Of a stretch of DNA of 64,000 nucleotides, positions 49,153-59,062 are shown in pieces. Made by a program: the position numbers and the translations under genes. The DNA lies in the NCBI GenBank assembly GCA_041596235.1, contig JBFHIW010000008.1, positions 31,164 through 95,163 of the forward strand, written 5' to 3'. The DNA is from Seohaeicola sp041596235 (GTDB lineage: Bacteria; Pseudomonadota; Alphaproteobacteria; Rhodobacterales; Rhodobacteraceae). The notes beneath the pieces are model-generated. The model made no database searches. It had not been told where the DNA came from and saw nothing but the letters and a program-made list of their open reading frames with translations. The first letter of the stretch is position 1, and the number at the start of each line of letters is the position of its first letter.

Positions 49153-49758
49153 TCAGCCGTTGATTTGCGAAACAAGCGAGCCAATGACCCAGCCGACCGT
49201 GTCGCTGTCGATGGCGCGCATCCTCAGCCAGCCGTTGTCGAAGGTTTCCAGAACCTCCACCTCCGTGCCCCGCGACAGTTTGCCGATAACGCCGTAGCGC
49301 GTACCGGGGCCGCTGCGGAAATTCACGACATCGCCGGTGATGCGGCGAATATCGCGCACCACGTCCTGTTGAGCGGGGGCGCTGGTGGCGATGATCTGGT
49401 CCAATGGCGCGGTTGCGGCAGGCTGGGCCAGATTCAATGTCGCTGTCCAGCGGATCACCTCGTCGGCCTGCCCATCCGCAGATGCCGCGATGGGGCGGGC
49501 GGTCATGTCTTCGGTCAAGCCCCCCAGTCCGCCGGGCGCGATGTCCGTGCGGTTCATGCTGACCGCGTCAAGGATGACCGTGTCGATCTTGTCTTGTGCC
49601 AAAGTGGCGGTGGCAGATGGCCCTGTCACGGTGTCGGCCTTCTGTCGCAGTGCTTCAGCCTGACGAGATCCTTCTCGGGGCTGATAATCGCCGCCGCCGC
49701 TCAGCGCATAGAAAGACCATCCAAGAAATGCAAAAGTTGCCGTCATCAGACGCCACAT
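49153..49758 (-). CDS. SH3-domain (SH3b) protein
   Basis: A 201-residue protein, probably exported or membrane-anchored: residues 1-22 contain a hydrophobic stretch (MTATFAFLGWSFYALSGG). A low-complexity central part follows, and the C-terminus (about 145-200) is a bacterial SH3 domain with DVVNFRSGPGTRYGVIGKLSRG and NGWLRMRAIDSDTVGWV. Such domains bind cell-wall peptides. The start could be ATG 49758 or, slightly upstream, 49764. It is divergent from parC; the 171-base gap has a poly-T stretch (49820s) but no gene. Confidence 0.75.
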   Translation of the reverse strand: MWRLMTATFAFLGWSFYALSGGGDYQPREGSRQAEALRQKADTVTGPSATATLAQDKIDTVILDAVSMNRTDIAPGGLGGLTEDMTARPIAASADGQADEVIRWTATLNLAQPAATAPLDQIIATSAPAQQDVVRDIRRITGDVVNFRSGPGTRYGVIGKLSRGTEVEVLETFDNGWLRMRAIDSDTVGWVIGSLVSQING

Positions 49759-49929
49759 GCCCATACCCCCAAACACACAAAAACACATGAAAAACAGCCG
49801 AAAACCGACTGGGCAGGGTTTTTTCTATACATGATTCGACCTGATCGGCCTTATGTTTTTTCAGAATTCGCCGGGCTGCGGTGCGCTGGTTGCTTTACCA
49901 AGCCGCGGTGTGCGTCTATCACCTGACGC

Positions 49930-52254
49930 ATGAGCGACCTGATCGACGATAATGTACCGAACCCTTCCGAGGTGTCCGAACCGCTGCGCCGCGCAATCGG
50001 CGAGCGCTACCTGACCTATGCCTTGTCGACGATCATGCATCGTGCGCTGCCGGATGCGCGCGACGGCCTGAAGCCCGTGCATCGCCGCATTCTCTATGCG
50101 ATGCGCGAACTGAGGCTGAGCAGCAACGGGGGCTTCCGAAAGTCTGCCAAGATCTCGGGCGACGTGATGGGGAACTATCACCCGCATGGGGATGCCGCGA
50201 TCTATGACGCGATGGCGCGTCTGGCGCAGGATTTCAACGTCCGCTATCCGCTGGTGGACGGGCAGGGCAACTTCGGCAATATCGACGGGGACAACCCCGC
50301 CGCTGCACGCTACACCGAAGCGCGCATGACCGCCGCCGCCGAGGCGCTGATGGAGGGGTTGGCGGAAAACGCTGTCGATTTCCGCCCCAACTATGACGGC
50401 ACGCTGGAAGAACCCGTTGTGTTCCCGGCGGCGTTCCCGAACCTGCTGGCGAACGGGTCATCCGGGATCGCGGTCGGCATGGCCACGAACATCCCGCCGC
50501 ATAACATCGACGAACTGGTCGGTGCCTGTCTGCATCTGATCAAGTCGCCCGATGCGCGCGACGAGACGCTGCTGCAATATGTGCCCGGCCCCGATTTCCC
50601 GACCGGCGGCGTGATCGTCGAGCCGCGCGAGAGCATTGCCGAGGCTTACCGGACCGGGCGCGGCGCCTTCCGTCTGCGCTGCAAATGGGAGATCGAGGAT
50701 CTGGGGCGCGGTCAGTGGCAGATCGTGGTCACCGAGATCCCCTATCAGGTTCAGAAATCCAAGCTGATCGAAAAGATCGCGGAGCTTATCCAGACCAAGA
50801 AGATCCCGATCCTTGGCGATGTGCGTGACGAATCCGCCGATGACGTGCGCCTTGTGCTGGAGCCGCGCGCGCGCACGGTCGATGCGAATGTGCTGATGGG
50901 GATGATGTTCCGCAACTCGGACCTCGAGGTGCGGTTCAGCCTGAACATGAACGTGCTGATCGACGGGCTGACGCCCAAGGTCTGTTCCCTGAAAGAGGTG
51001 CTGCGCGCCTTTCTGGATCACCGGCGCGAGGTGTTGCAGCGCCGGTCCCGGCACAGGCTGGAAAAGATCGATCACCGGCTGGAAGTGCTGGAAGGCTTCA
51101 TCATCGCCTTCCTGAACCTCGACCGTGTGATCGACATCATCCGCTATGATGACGATCCCAAGCGGGCGCTGATGTATGAGAACTGGGGCAACCCCCATGT
51201 GCGCGCCACGTCGGAAAAGGATTATGTCTCGCCCTTGACGGCGCGGAGTATTGGCGCGGATGAAGAGCCGTCGCTGTCCGAAGTGCAGGCCGAGGCGATC
51301 CTGAACATGCGCCTGCGGTCCTTGCGGCGGCTGGAAGAGATCGAGCTGATCCGCGAGCGTGATGCGCTGATGGAAGAGCGCGCCACGCTGGAGGATCTTC
51401 TGGACAGCGAAAAGCTGCAATGGGCGGCGATATCGGATCAGCTGCGCGAGGTGCGCAAGCAGTTTGGCGCTGCCAGCCCCGGCGGTGCGCGACGCACACA
51501 GTTCGCCGAGGCGGGCGAGGTCGAGGATGTGCCGCTGGAGGCGATGATCGAGCGCGAGCCGCTGACCGTAATCTGTTCGCAGATGGGTTGGATCCGGGCG
51601 ATGTCGGGCCATATCGACCTGACCCGCGAGATCAAGTTCAAGGACGGCGACGGGCCGCGTTTCGCCTTCCACGCGGAAACGACCGACAAGCTGCTGGTCT
51701 TTGCCTCGAATGGGCGTTTCTACACTGTTGGCGCGATGAATCTGCCCGGCGGGCGCGGCATGGGCGAACCGCTGCGTCTGATGGTCGATCTGCCGAACGA
51801 GGCGCAGATCGTGGATATCCTGATCCACAAGCCGGGGCGCAAGCTGCTGGTTGCGTCGTCAGCGGGTGATGGTTTCGTCGTGTCCGAGGATGAGATCGTG
51901 GCCCAGACCCGCGCCGGCAAGCAGGTGCTGAACCTGTCGGGCGATGCGCGCGCGCTGGTTTGCCGCCCGGTGACGGGCGACCACGTGGCCTGCGTCGGCG
52001 AGAACCGCAAGGTACTTGTTTTCCCGCTGGACGAGTTGCCGGAAATGGCGCGCGGCAAGGGCGTGCGGCTGCAGAAGTTCAAGGACGGTGGTCTGTCGGA
52101 TGCGATCACCTTTGCCCTGTCCGACGGGCTGATCTGGCATGATCCCGCAGGGCGCACCCGTACCGAAAGCGATCTGGCCGAATGGCTGGGCAAACGCGCA
52201 AGCGCCGGCCGGATGGCACCACGCGGCTTTCCGCGCGACAACAGGTTCACCTGA
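49930..52254 (+). CDS. parC: DNA topoisomerase IV subunit A
   Basis: A 774-residue type-II topoisomerase A subunit that separates linked daughter chromosomes with ParE. The N-terminal cleavage domain has RALPDARDGLKPVHRRILYAM and the catalytic Tyr128 in AARYTEARM; FVFQGNFG-like strand appears as DGQGNFGNIDGD. The quinolone region reads HPHGDAAIYDAM (residues 84-95), with Ala89 and Asp93 where E. coli ParC has Ser80 and Glu84. The C-terminal domain is shorter than in GyrA and lacks the GyrA box, supporting ParC. The same-strand promoter must lie in 49800-49929. Confidence 0.92.
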   Translation: MSDLIDDNVPNPSEVSEPLRRAIGERYLTYALSTIMHRALPDARDGLKPVHRRILYAMRELRLSSNGGFRKSAKISGDVMGNYHPHGDAAIYDAMARLAQDFNVRYPLVDGQGNFGNIDGDNPAAARYTEARMTAAAEALMEGLAENAVDFRPNYDGTLEEPVVFPAAFPNLLANGSSGIAVGMATNIPPHNIDELVGACLHLIKSPDARDETLLQYVPGPDFPTGGVIVEPRESIAEAYRTGRGAFRLRCKWEIEDLGRGQWQIVVTEIPYQVQKSKLIEKIAELIQTKKIPILGDVRDESADDVRLVLEPRARTVDANVLMGMMFRNSDLEVRFSLNMNVLIDGLTPKVCSLKEVLRAFLDHRREVLQRRSRHRLEKIDHRLEVLEGFIIAFLNLDRVIDIIRYDDDPKRALMYENWGNPHVRATSEKDYVSPLTARSIGADEEPSLSEVQAEAILNMRLRSLRRLEEIELIRERDALMEERATLEDLLDSEKLQWAAISDQLREVRKQFGAASPGGARRTQFAEAGEVEDVPLEAMIEREPLTVICSQMGWIRAMSGHIDLTREIKFKDGDGPRFAFHAETTDKLLVFASNGRFYTVGAMNLPGGRGMGEPLRLMVDLPNEAQIVDILIHKPGRKLLVASSAGDGFVVSEDEIVAQTRAGKQVLNLSGDARALVCRPVTGDHVACVGENRKVLVFPLDELPEMARGKGVRLQKFKDGGLSDAITFALSDGLIWHDPAGRTRTESDLAEWLGKRASAGRMAPRGFPRDNRFT

Positions 52255-52278
52255 CAGGGGCGCAGGGGGCGCGCCGGT

Positions 52279-53667
52279 CTAGGCCGGGTCCGCCTGCAGC
52301 CACACACCGCCCTCGGGGCGTAGGGTCAGGATCATCACGGGCTTCGGATCGCGGCCCGGCACCGGGCGGAAGCGGAACCTTGACAGCAGGGTGGCCAGAA
52401 TGATCACCGCCTCCTGCAGGGCGAAACTGGCGCCGATGCAGATGCGCGGCCCGTCCCCGAACGGCAGATAGGCATAGCGCGGCACGGCCTTGCGGTCGGC
52501 GAAACGTTCCGGGCGGAAGGCATCCGGTTCCTCCCACAGCAGGTGATTGCGGTGTAGCGCATAGATCGGGATCATCACGGTATCGCCCGGTCTGATCTCG
52601 CGCCCGCTCAGGGTGTCGGCGGCCTGTGCGGTGCGCGACACCACGCCTGCGGGTGGGTAGAGGCGCAGTGCCTCATCCACGATCTGTCGGATGAAGGGCA
52701 GCGCCTCGACATCCGCGCCGGTCGCGGCACGGCCTTGCAGGACCGATTGCGCCTCGGTGCGCGCGCAGTCCTGCACCTGCTGATCGAAGGCACAAAGGTA
52801 GAGCGCCCAGCCAAGGGTCAGGGCGGTGGTTTCATGGCCTGCGACGATGAAGGTCAGCAGGTTGTCGCGCAACTCGCCTGTGTCCATCTGCCGCTTCGTT
52901 TCGGGGTCTTCCCCAGCCAGCAGCAGGTCCAGCAGATCGGGTACCGCCTTGCCATGCTCTGCGCGGCGGCGCTGGTCGATGGACTGGTCAGCCACAGCCT
53001 TCATCTGCTTGAGCGCGGCACCCGACATCGCCCGCCCGGGGCGCGGCACCCAGTCGGGAAAGCCGAGGATGTCGAACAGGCTGATCTTGCCGGCCTCGCT
53101 GACATAGGCGTCGATGGCCTTGTGCACCGCGTCGCGGTCAAAGCCGCCGCCGTCCGAAAAGGTGACGTCGCTGATCACGTCGAAAGTGGCGCGCACCATC
53201 TCGTCGAACATGTTCACCGCACGGGGCCCCGCGTTGGCCACGCGTTCGGCGGATCGTTCTGCCGCGGCCGTCATGATCGGGGCAAGGTTCATCACGTTGC
53301 GATGCGAAAACACCGGCGCGGCCGCGCGGCGCTGCCAGCGCCAATGCGCGCCTTCGGCCACGAACAGCGATTCGCCGATCGCGGGGCGCAGCAGGTTCTT
53401 GGTCACGTCCGACTTGGGATAATCGTCCAGCCGCTCCAGCAGCATCTGGCGGATCGCGTCCGGGTCCATGACCATGTGCCAGCGTTTGCCGGTCTTGCCA
53501 CTGACCATGGGCTGGCGGGTTGCGATCTCGGGGATGATCGACAGCACGTTCTGGCGCGCGGCATTCAGGCTTTTCAGCAAACCCCACGGCTCCGTGACAA
53601 GGGGAACGCGCACGGGCAGGTGCGGCTGCCGGGGCGCTTTGGTGTCGCGTGTTTCGGCGTGGGACAT
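52279..53667 (-). CDS. Cytochrome P450
   Basis: A 462-residue soluble P450 monooxygenase. The I-helix oxygen motif is IVAGHETTALTLGWAL (about residue 262), the K-helix ExxR is DEALRLYPPAGVVSR, and the haem loop is FGDGPRICIGASFA, with the axial Cys (about residue 405). The N-terminus has no membrane anchor. The sequence is of the bacterial, CYP4-like type and its substrate is unknown; fatty acid or terpenoid hydroxylation would be typical. GGAGG lies before ATG 53667, which is preferred to the longer frame to 53763. No ferredoxin gene is adjacent. Confidence 0.9.
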   Translation of the reverse strand: MSHAETRDTKAPRQPHLPVRVPLVTEPWGLLKSLNAARQNVLSIIPEIATRQPMVSGKTGKRWHMVMDPDAIRQMLLERLDDYPKSDVTKNLLRPAIGESLFVAEGAHWRWQRRAAAPVFSHRNVMNLAPIMTAAAERSAERVANAGPRAVNMFDEMVRATFDVISDVTFSDGGGFDRDAVHKAIDAYVSEAGKISLFDILGFPDWVPRPGRAMSGAALKQMKAVADQSIDQRRRAEHGKAVPDLLDLLLAGEDPETKRQMDTGELRDNLLTFIVAGHETTALTLGWALYLCAFDQQVQDCARTEAQSVLQGRAATGADVEALPFIRQIVDEALRLYPPAGVVSRTAQAADTLSGREIRPGDTVMIPIYALHRNHLLWEEPDAFRPERFADRKAVPRYAYLPFGDGPRICIGASFALQEAVIILATLLSRFRFRPVPGRDPKPVMILTLRPEGGVWLQADPA

Positions 53668-53809
53668 GGGCGGATGCCTCCTTGTCGCACGATATAGGGC
53701 GTGAGGGCACTCGGCAAACGGGTCACGGCGCGCGCCAAGCTGCCGCAGGCGCGTTGCGCGCAAGGTTCTGCTGCGCTATGCCCGAGACATCGCCGCGAAG
53801 GACTATGCC

Positions 53810-54547
53810 ATGCTCCGCCTGCTTGCCCTGCTTTCCTCGGTCCTTCTGATGGCCGCCTGCACCAATCCGAACGACCTGGACGAGGCGCCGGCCGATCTGG
53901 GCGATTTCCGTCTGGGTCATAACGTGGTCGTGGCCTCGAAGATGACGCGCGGGCCTGTCTCGCGCGAGGCGACGCCTGAGGAATGGCAGGAAGCGCTGAA
54001 AGGTGCGATCGACGAGCGTTTTGGGCGCTACGAGGGGGATCGCCTGTATCATCTGGGTGTCAGCGTCGAGGGTTACGTGCTGGCGCAGCCCGGCATTCCG
54101 ATCGTGGCGTCGCCGAACTCTGTCCTGATCCTGCTGCTGACGGTCTGGGACGATGCGGCCAGCCAGAAGATGAACACGCCGCCCGAACAGATCACCGTGA
54201 TCGAGACGATTTCAGGCAATACGATCCTTGGGTCCGGGCTGACCCAGTCCAAGGAAGTGCAGATGCGCAACCTCAGCCGGAATGCGTCCAAGCAGATCCA
54301 GAACTTTCTGGTGCGCCGGCGCGCGGCGGAAGGCTGGTTCGGCGCGGCAGACGCCGTGGCGGAAGACACTGTGGTGGAAGATGCGGATGCGCCGACGCCA
54401 GATGCCGCTGCGCCCGCCGTGGCGGTTGCGTCCACCGTCCCCGTGACCAACCCGCCGCTGCGCCCGGTGACGCCGCCTGCCCGGATCGCCCCGCCGCGCG
54501 GCGCGATCCTGCAAGAGCCCGAGGTTCTGGCGCCGCCATCCCAGTGA
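53810..54547 (+). CDS. Putative lipoprotein of unknown function
   Basis: A 245-residue exported protein. Residues 1-16 are a lipoprotein signal with the lipobox LMAAC, so the mature protein would be anchored by its Cys. The globular part (about 20-165) is not one I recognise (FRLGHNVVVASKMTRGP, DERFGRYEGDRLYHLGVSVEGYVLA). The C-terminal 75 residues are rich in Ala, Pro and Val and likely disordered. It is divergent from the P450 gene and followed by tuf after 117 bases; the order lipoprotein-tuf occurs in related genomes. Confidence 0.75.
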   Translation: MLRLLALLSSVLLMAACTNPNDLDEAPADLGDFRLGHNVVVASKMTRGPVSREATPEEWQEALKGAIDERFGRYEGDRLYHLGVSVEGYVLAQPGIPIVASPNSVLILLLTVWDDAASQKMNTPPEQITVIETISGNTILGSGLTQSKEVQMRNLSRNASKQIQNFLVRRRAAEGWFGAADAVAEDTVVEDADAPTPDAAAPAVAVASTVPVTNPPLRPVTPPARIAPPRGAILQEPEVLAPPSQ

Positions 54548-54664
54548 CCCGTCCGCGCCAAGAGACACTTGATTTTCCCCGACCAAGTCAATAAACGGCG
54601 CGCGGAGACAGAAACGGGTTTGTCCGAAGAGCGGGCGGCCCCCGAACAGAAGGCGCTGCGCAGG

Positions 54665-55840
<1,176 letters not shown>

Positions 55841-55870
55841 AAGACCACTTCGGATCAGACAAAGACGGAA

Positions 55871-55896
55871 AGGGCCCCTCATGCGGGGGCTCTTTT
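55871..55896 (+). terminator. Terminator after tuf
   Basis: An 8-bp stem (55871-55878 with 55886-55893, including one G-T pair) and a 7-base loop, ending in a CTTTT run, 30 bases after the tuf stop. It separates tuf from the GSCFA gene. Confidence 0.75.
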
Positions 55897-55985
55897 CATG
55901 TCGGGGGGTGTGTTGTGTGACAGCCCTTGCTCTGCTAGCGTTCGAGGTGCCGCGGGCGCTGTTTTCTTGGTCAAGAGTTGTCGGA

Positions 55986-57056
55986 ATGTCGAACGAGTTC
56001 CAGAATCCCTATCAGGCCTTGGCGCCGCGGGCCTATTGGCGCCCTGCGGTTGCGGATGTCGGCGCCTTCGGGCTGACCGAACTGTGGACGCCGAAGTTTC
56101 GCATTCTTCCAAAGGATCGCATCGTCACGGCTGGCAGCTGTTTCGCGCAGCATATCGGGCGGGCGCTTGTGGCGCGCGGCTATGATTGGGTCAATGCCGA
56201 ACCTGCGCCGCCTTTCCTGAGTGCCGAGGACGCGCGCCGCTTCAACTATGGCGTCTTCAGCTTCCGCACCGGCAACATCTACACGCCCCGCATGCTGCGG
56301 CAATGGCTGGAGCTGGCGTTCGATCTGCGCGACCTTCCGGACGAGATCTGGCAGCAGGACGGACGTTTCTTCGATCCGCTGCGCCCGGTGATCGAGCCCG
56401 ACGGCTTTGCTTCCGAGGGCGAGTTGCGCGCGGCCCGTGCCACGACGCTGGCCGCCCTGCGCGCGGCCATCACCGGGGCGGATGTTTTCGTCTTTACGCT
56501 GGGGCTGACGGAGTCCTGGGCCAATGCCGAAACCGGGCTGGAATATGCGCTATGCCCCGGCACCGTGCCGGGCTGCGCCTTCGACCCGGAGCGGCATGTC
56601 TTCCGCAACAGTGGCTTTCGCCCCCTGCTGCGCGAGATGCAGGCGGCGATCAAGCTGATGCGGGCGAAGAACCCCGCGCTGAAGATCCTGCTGACGGTGT
56701 CTCCCGTTCCCCTGACGGCGACGGCCTCTGCGAAACATGTGCTGGTCGCGACCACCTATTCGAAATCCGTCCTGCGGGCGCTTGCAGGGCAGCTTGAAGC
56801 GGAGGTGAAGGGTGTCGACTATTTCCCGTCCTACGAGATCATCACGCACCCTGTCTTCCGGGGAATGTTCTATGCGCCCAACATGCGCAATGTCGCGCCG
56901 CAGGGTGTCGATTGCGTCATGCAGCATTTCTTTGCGGATCAGGCGCGCGTCTTTGGCCCCGTGAAGGCGCGGCACAGGCGCAAGGCGCAGGCGGCTGCCG
57001 CGGATCCCGATGACGTGGCCTGCGAAGAGGAATTGCTTGGTGCCTTCGCCACCTGA
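55986..57056 (+). CDS. GSCFA domain protein
   Basis: A 356-residue protein of the GSCFA family, related to SGNH/GDSL hydrolases. The name motif is present as VTAGSCFAQHIGRAL near residue 43, followed by NYGVFSFRTGNIYTPRMLRQWLE, FVFTLGLTESW and LLTVSPVPLTAT, then YFPSYEII. The likely nucleophile is the Ser of GSCF. Members are linked loosely with polysaccharide or glycan work, but no substrate is known. ATG 55986 is preferred over frame extension to 55881. It overlaps the next SGNH-like gene by 17 bases, so the two work together. Confidence 0.8.
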   Translation: MSNEFQNPYQALAPRAYWRPAVADVGAFGLTELWTPKFRILPKDRIVTAGSCFAQHIGRALVARGYDWVNAEPAPPFLSAEDARRFNYGVFSFRTGNIYTPRMLRQWLELAFDLRDLPDEIWQQDGRFFDPLRPVIEPDGFASEGELRAARATTLAALRAAITGADVFVFTLGLTESWANAETGLEYALCPGTVPGCAFDPERHVFRNSGFRPLLREMQAAIKLMRAKNPALKILLTVSPVPLTATASAKHVLVATTYSKSVLRALAGQLEAEVKGVDYFPSYEIITHPVFRGMFYAPNMRNVAPQGVDCVMQHFFADQARVFGPVKARHRRKAQAAAADPDDVACEEELLGAFAT

Positions 57057-57801
57057 AACCCTGTGCATCTTCGGTGACAGCCATATCGGCAGCGTTCGGC
57101 GGGCGCTGGATGCGGGGCTGGTGCGGCTGGACGGTTTCGAGGTCGAGTTCTGGGGCGCGGCCGGGCCGCTGTTCCGACAGATCGACATCAAGCAGGGTGT
57201 CGTGCGACCCATCGGCAAAGAGGCCGAGGAGGTCGTCTTGCGGGTCAACGGCAAGGGGCGCGCAACCCTGTCGCCAGAGGATTTCGGCAGCTACCTTTTC
57301 TATGGCGCGCGTTTGCGGATCGCGGAATTCATGCTGCCCTATCTGCATTACCTGCGCGATCCGCAGCAGGCGGCCAGCAGCGCGGTGATGCAGGCCGCCG
57401 CGCGACAATTCCTGACCTCCTGCCGGGCGGTCAGGATCGCGCGCAGCTTTGCCGCCAGCGGCAGGACAAGGGTGTTCTTCGCGCCGGCCCCCCTGACGAC
57501 GGATGGCATGTCGGGGCAGGGGGCGTTGAAGGATTACCCGCGCGCGGTCGAGGCCATGGCTGCGGATCGCGCCCGGATCTGGCATATGTTCGCGCAGATA
57601 CTGGCGGATGATGGCATCACGCTGATTGCGCAACCGGATGAGACCGTGGTCAACGGAGTCTTCACGCATGCCGACTATGCGATCGAAGGGGCGCAGGCCA
57701 GCGGTGATGCAGGGCACAAATCGCCGGAGTTCGCGCGCCTGATGCTGCAGGCCTTCGTTGCGGCCGCCCGTGGTGACGGATGCAAGAAAACCCACGATTA
57801 G
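57040..57801 (+). CDS. SGNH-hydrolase-like protein paired with GSCFA protein
   Basis: A 253-residue protein beginning near ETLCIFGDSHIGSVRRAL, a GDS block with His where catalytic loops of the SGNH superfamily sit. The C-terminus has NGVFTHADYAIEGAQASGDAGH, in which Asp and His could complete a triad. I do not recognise a named family. GTG 57040 is chosen because AGAGGAA lies 7 bases before it, inside the end of the GSCFA gene; ATG 57010 is in frame but has no SD. The pair sits between tuf and tRNA-Trp. Confidence 0.6.
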   Translation: MPSPPETLCIFGDSHIGSVRRALDAGLVRLDGFEVEFWGAAGPLFRQIDIKQGVVRPIGKEAEEVVLRVNGKGRATLSPEDFGSYLFYGARLRIAEFMLPYLHYLRDPQQAASSAVMQAAARQFLTSCRAVRIARSFAASGRTRVFFAPAPLTTDGMSGQGALKDYPRAVEAMAADRARIWHMFAQILADDGITLIAQPDETVVNGVFTHADYAIEGAQASGDAGHKSPEFARLMLQAFVAAARGDGCKKTHD

Positions 57802-57846
57802 CCCTTGATATTGATGGCGGCGCGTCGTATCGGATGCTCCGGCCTT

Positions 57847-57922
57847 AGGGGTATAGCTCAGCTGGTAGAGCGACGGTCTCCAAAACCGTAGGTCGCGGGT
57901 TCGAGCCCTGCTGCCCCTGCCA
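57847..57922 (+). tRNA. tRNA-Trp (anticodon CCA)
   Basis: A 76-base cloverleaf with CCA encoded. The acceptor stem is AGGGGTA with TGCCCCT (one G-T pair) and the discriminator is G. The anticodon stem ACGGT/ACCGT holds the loop CTCCAAA, so the anticodon CCA is at 57880-57882. The T arm has GGTTCGAGCC. A tRNA-Trp before secE is the usual order in this group. Confidence 0.97.
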
Positions 57923-58031
57923 CTTTCACGTCAGTGCGACAAGACCAGTGGCCGCGCCGATGCAGCGGGCCTTGAAATCTGCATTCCACCCGCGTATGTG
58001 CAGCCCTGACCCAGATAGAAAAGACGTATCC

Positions 58032-58229
58032 ATGGCACGTACCAACCCGATCCAGTATATCCAGCAGGTCCGCTCGGAAGTTTCCAAGGTGGTCTGGCCG
58101 ACCCGTCGCGAAGTCCTGCTGACGACAGTGATGGTTTTCATCCTCGCGGCGCTGACGGCGCTGTTCTTTTCGCTGGTGGATCTGACGATCCAGTTCGGTC
58201 TGCGGACCGTTCTTGGCATGTTCGGCTAA
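58032..58229 (+). CDS. secE: Preprotein translocase subunit SecE
   Basis: A 65-residue single-helix SecE, which clamps SecY in the protein-export channel. The amphipathic N-terminal part (NPIQYIQQVRSEVSKVVWPTRREVLLTT) carries the conserved VxWP, followed by one membrane helix. The start ATG 58032 gives the short alphaproteobacterial form; a frame extension to 57948 is not typical. It follows tRNA-Trp by 109 bases and is separated from nusG by a 194-base region with a terminator-like hairpin. Confidence 0.93.
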   Translation: MARTNPIQYIQQVRSEVSKVVWPTRREVLLTTVMVFILAALTALFFSLVDLTIQFGLRTVLGMFG

Positions 58230-58309
58230 GCCGCGTTCGGATCAAAAAGCACCGCTTGCCCTTGAAACCGGAACGTTTCCTTTGTAGGGGACACACCTGA
58301 TCCGGAAAT

Positions 58310-58345
58310 GGCGTGCGGCGATTCGTGTTGCACGCCGATTTTTGT
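58310..58345 (+). terminator. Terminator-like hairpin between secE and nusG
   Basis: A 7-bp stem GGCGTGC/GCACGCC (58310-58316 with 58330-58336), a 13-base loop, then GATTTTTGTTTT. It should end or attenuate transcription 80 bases after secE, so nusG would depend on read-through or on a promoter in 58346-58423 (TTGAAAGTTTAAGG at 58370 is AT-rich enough to be part of one). Confidence 0.55.
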
Positions 58346-58423
58346 TTTCGGAAGGGCCGTAGCAAGCTCTTGAAAGTTTAAGGAAATACCGACCGAGGTC
58401 GGAAGTTGAGGACTGGAACAGCG

Positions 58424-58957
58424 ATGGCTAAGCGGTGGTATTCGGTGAGCGTTCTCTCGAACTTCGAGAAGAAGATCGCCGAACAGATCAGGCAAGCCGT
58501 CATCGAGAACGCTCTGGAAGACCAGATCGAAGAGGTTCTGGTGCCGACTGAGGAAGTGATCGAAGTGCGCCGCGGCAAGAAGGTGACGACCGAGCGTCGC
58601 TTCATGCCGGGCTATGTGCTGGTGCGGATGGAGATGTCCGACAAGGGCTATCACCTGATCAACTCGATCAACCGTGTCACCGGGTTCCTTGGTCCGCAGG
58701 GCCGCCCGATGCCGATGCGCGATGCCGAGGTGCAGGCGATCCTGGGTCGGGTGCAGGAGGGCGAGGAAAGCCCGCGTACCCTGATCCATTTCGAGATCGG
58801 CGAGAAGGTCAAGGTCAACGACGGTCCGTTCGAGGATTTCGATGGCATGATCGAGGAAATCGACGAGGCCAACCAGCGTCTGAAGGTTGCTGTCTCGATC
58901 TTTGGCCGGGAAACCCCGGTCGAACTGGAATTCACCCAGGTCTCCAAGCAGATCTGA
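58424..58957 (+). CDS. nusG: Transcription termination/antitermination protein NusG
   Basis: A 177-residue NusG, which binds RNA polymerase and couples it to Rho or to the ribosome. The NGN domain starts AKRWYSVSVLSNFEKKIAEQI and includes RRFMPGYVLVRMEM and VTGFLGPQGRPMPM. The C-terminal KOW domain reads EKVKVNDGPFEDFDGMIEEIDEANQRLKV. Length and order (secE, nusG, rplK) are standard. The start ATG 58424 gives MAKRWYS; the frame extends a few codons further upstream. Confidence 0.96.
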   Translation: MAKRWYSVSVLSNFEKKIAEQIRQAVIENALEDQIEEVLVPTEEVIEVRRGKKVTTERRFMPGYVLVRMEMSDKGYHLINSINRVTGFLGPQGRPMPMRDAEVQAILGRVQEGEESPRTLIHFEIGEKVKVNDGPFEDFDGMIEEIDEANQRLKVAVSIFGRETPVELEFTQVSKQI

Positions 58958-59062
58958 GTGTGTAGATCGTGGGAGGCGAGGCGGTCGCGACCGCCGGACC
59001 GGACCACGCCACGGAGTGCCGGCTGACGCGTCAGTCCGGCGTTGGAAAAAAGGAGAGGCCAT
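58958..59062 (+). promoter_or_regulatory. nusG-rplK intergenic leader (candidate L1-binding region)
   Basis: A 105-base gap with several self-complementary stretches, notably GGCGGTCG-CGACCGCC near 58980-58995 and CTGACG-CGTCAG near 59023-59034, ending in the SD AAAGGAGAG before rplK. In many bacteria protein L1 represses its own L11 operon by binding such a leader. The match is structural and by eye. Confidence 0.4.
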
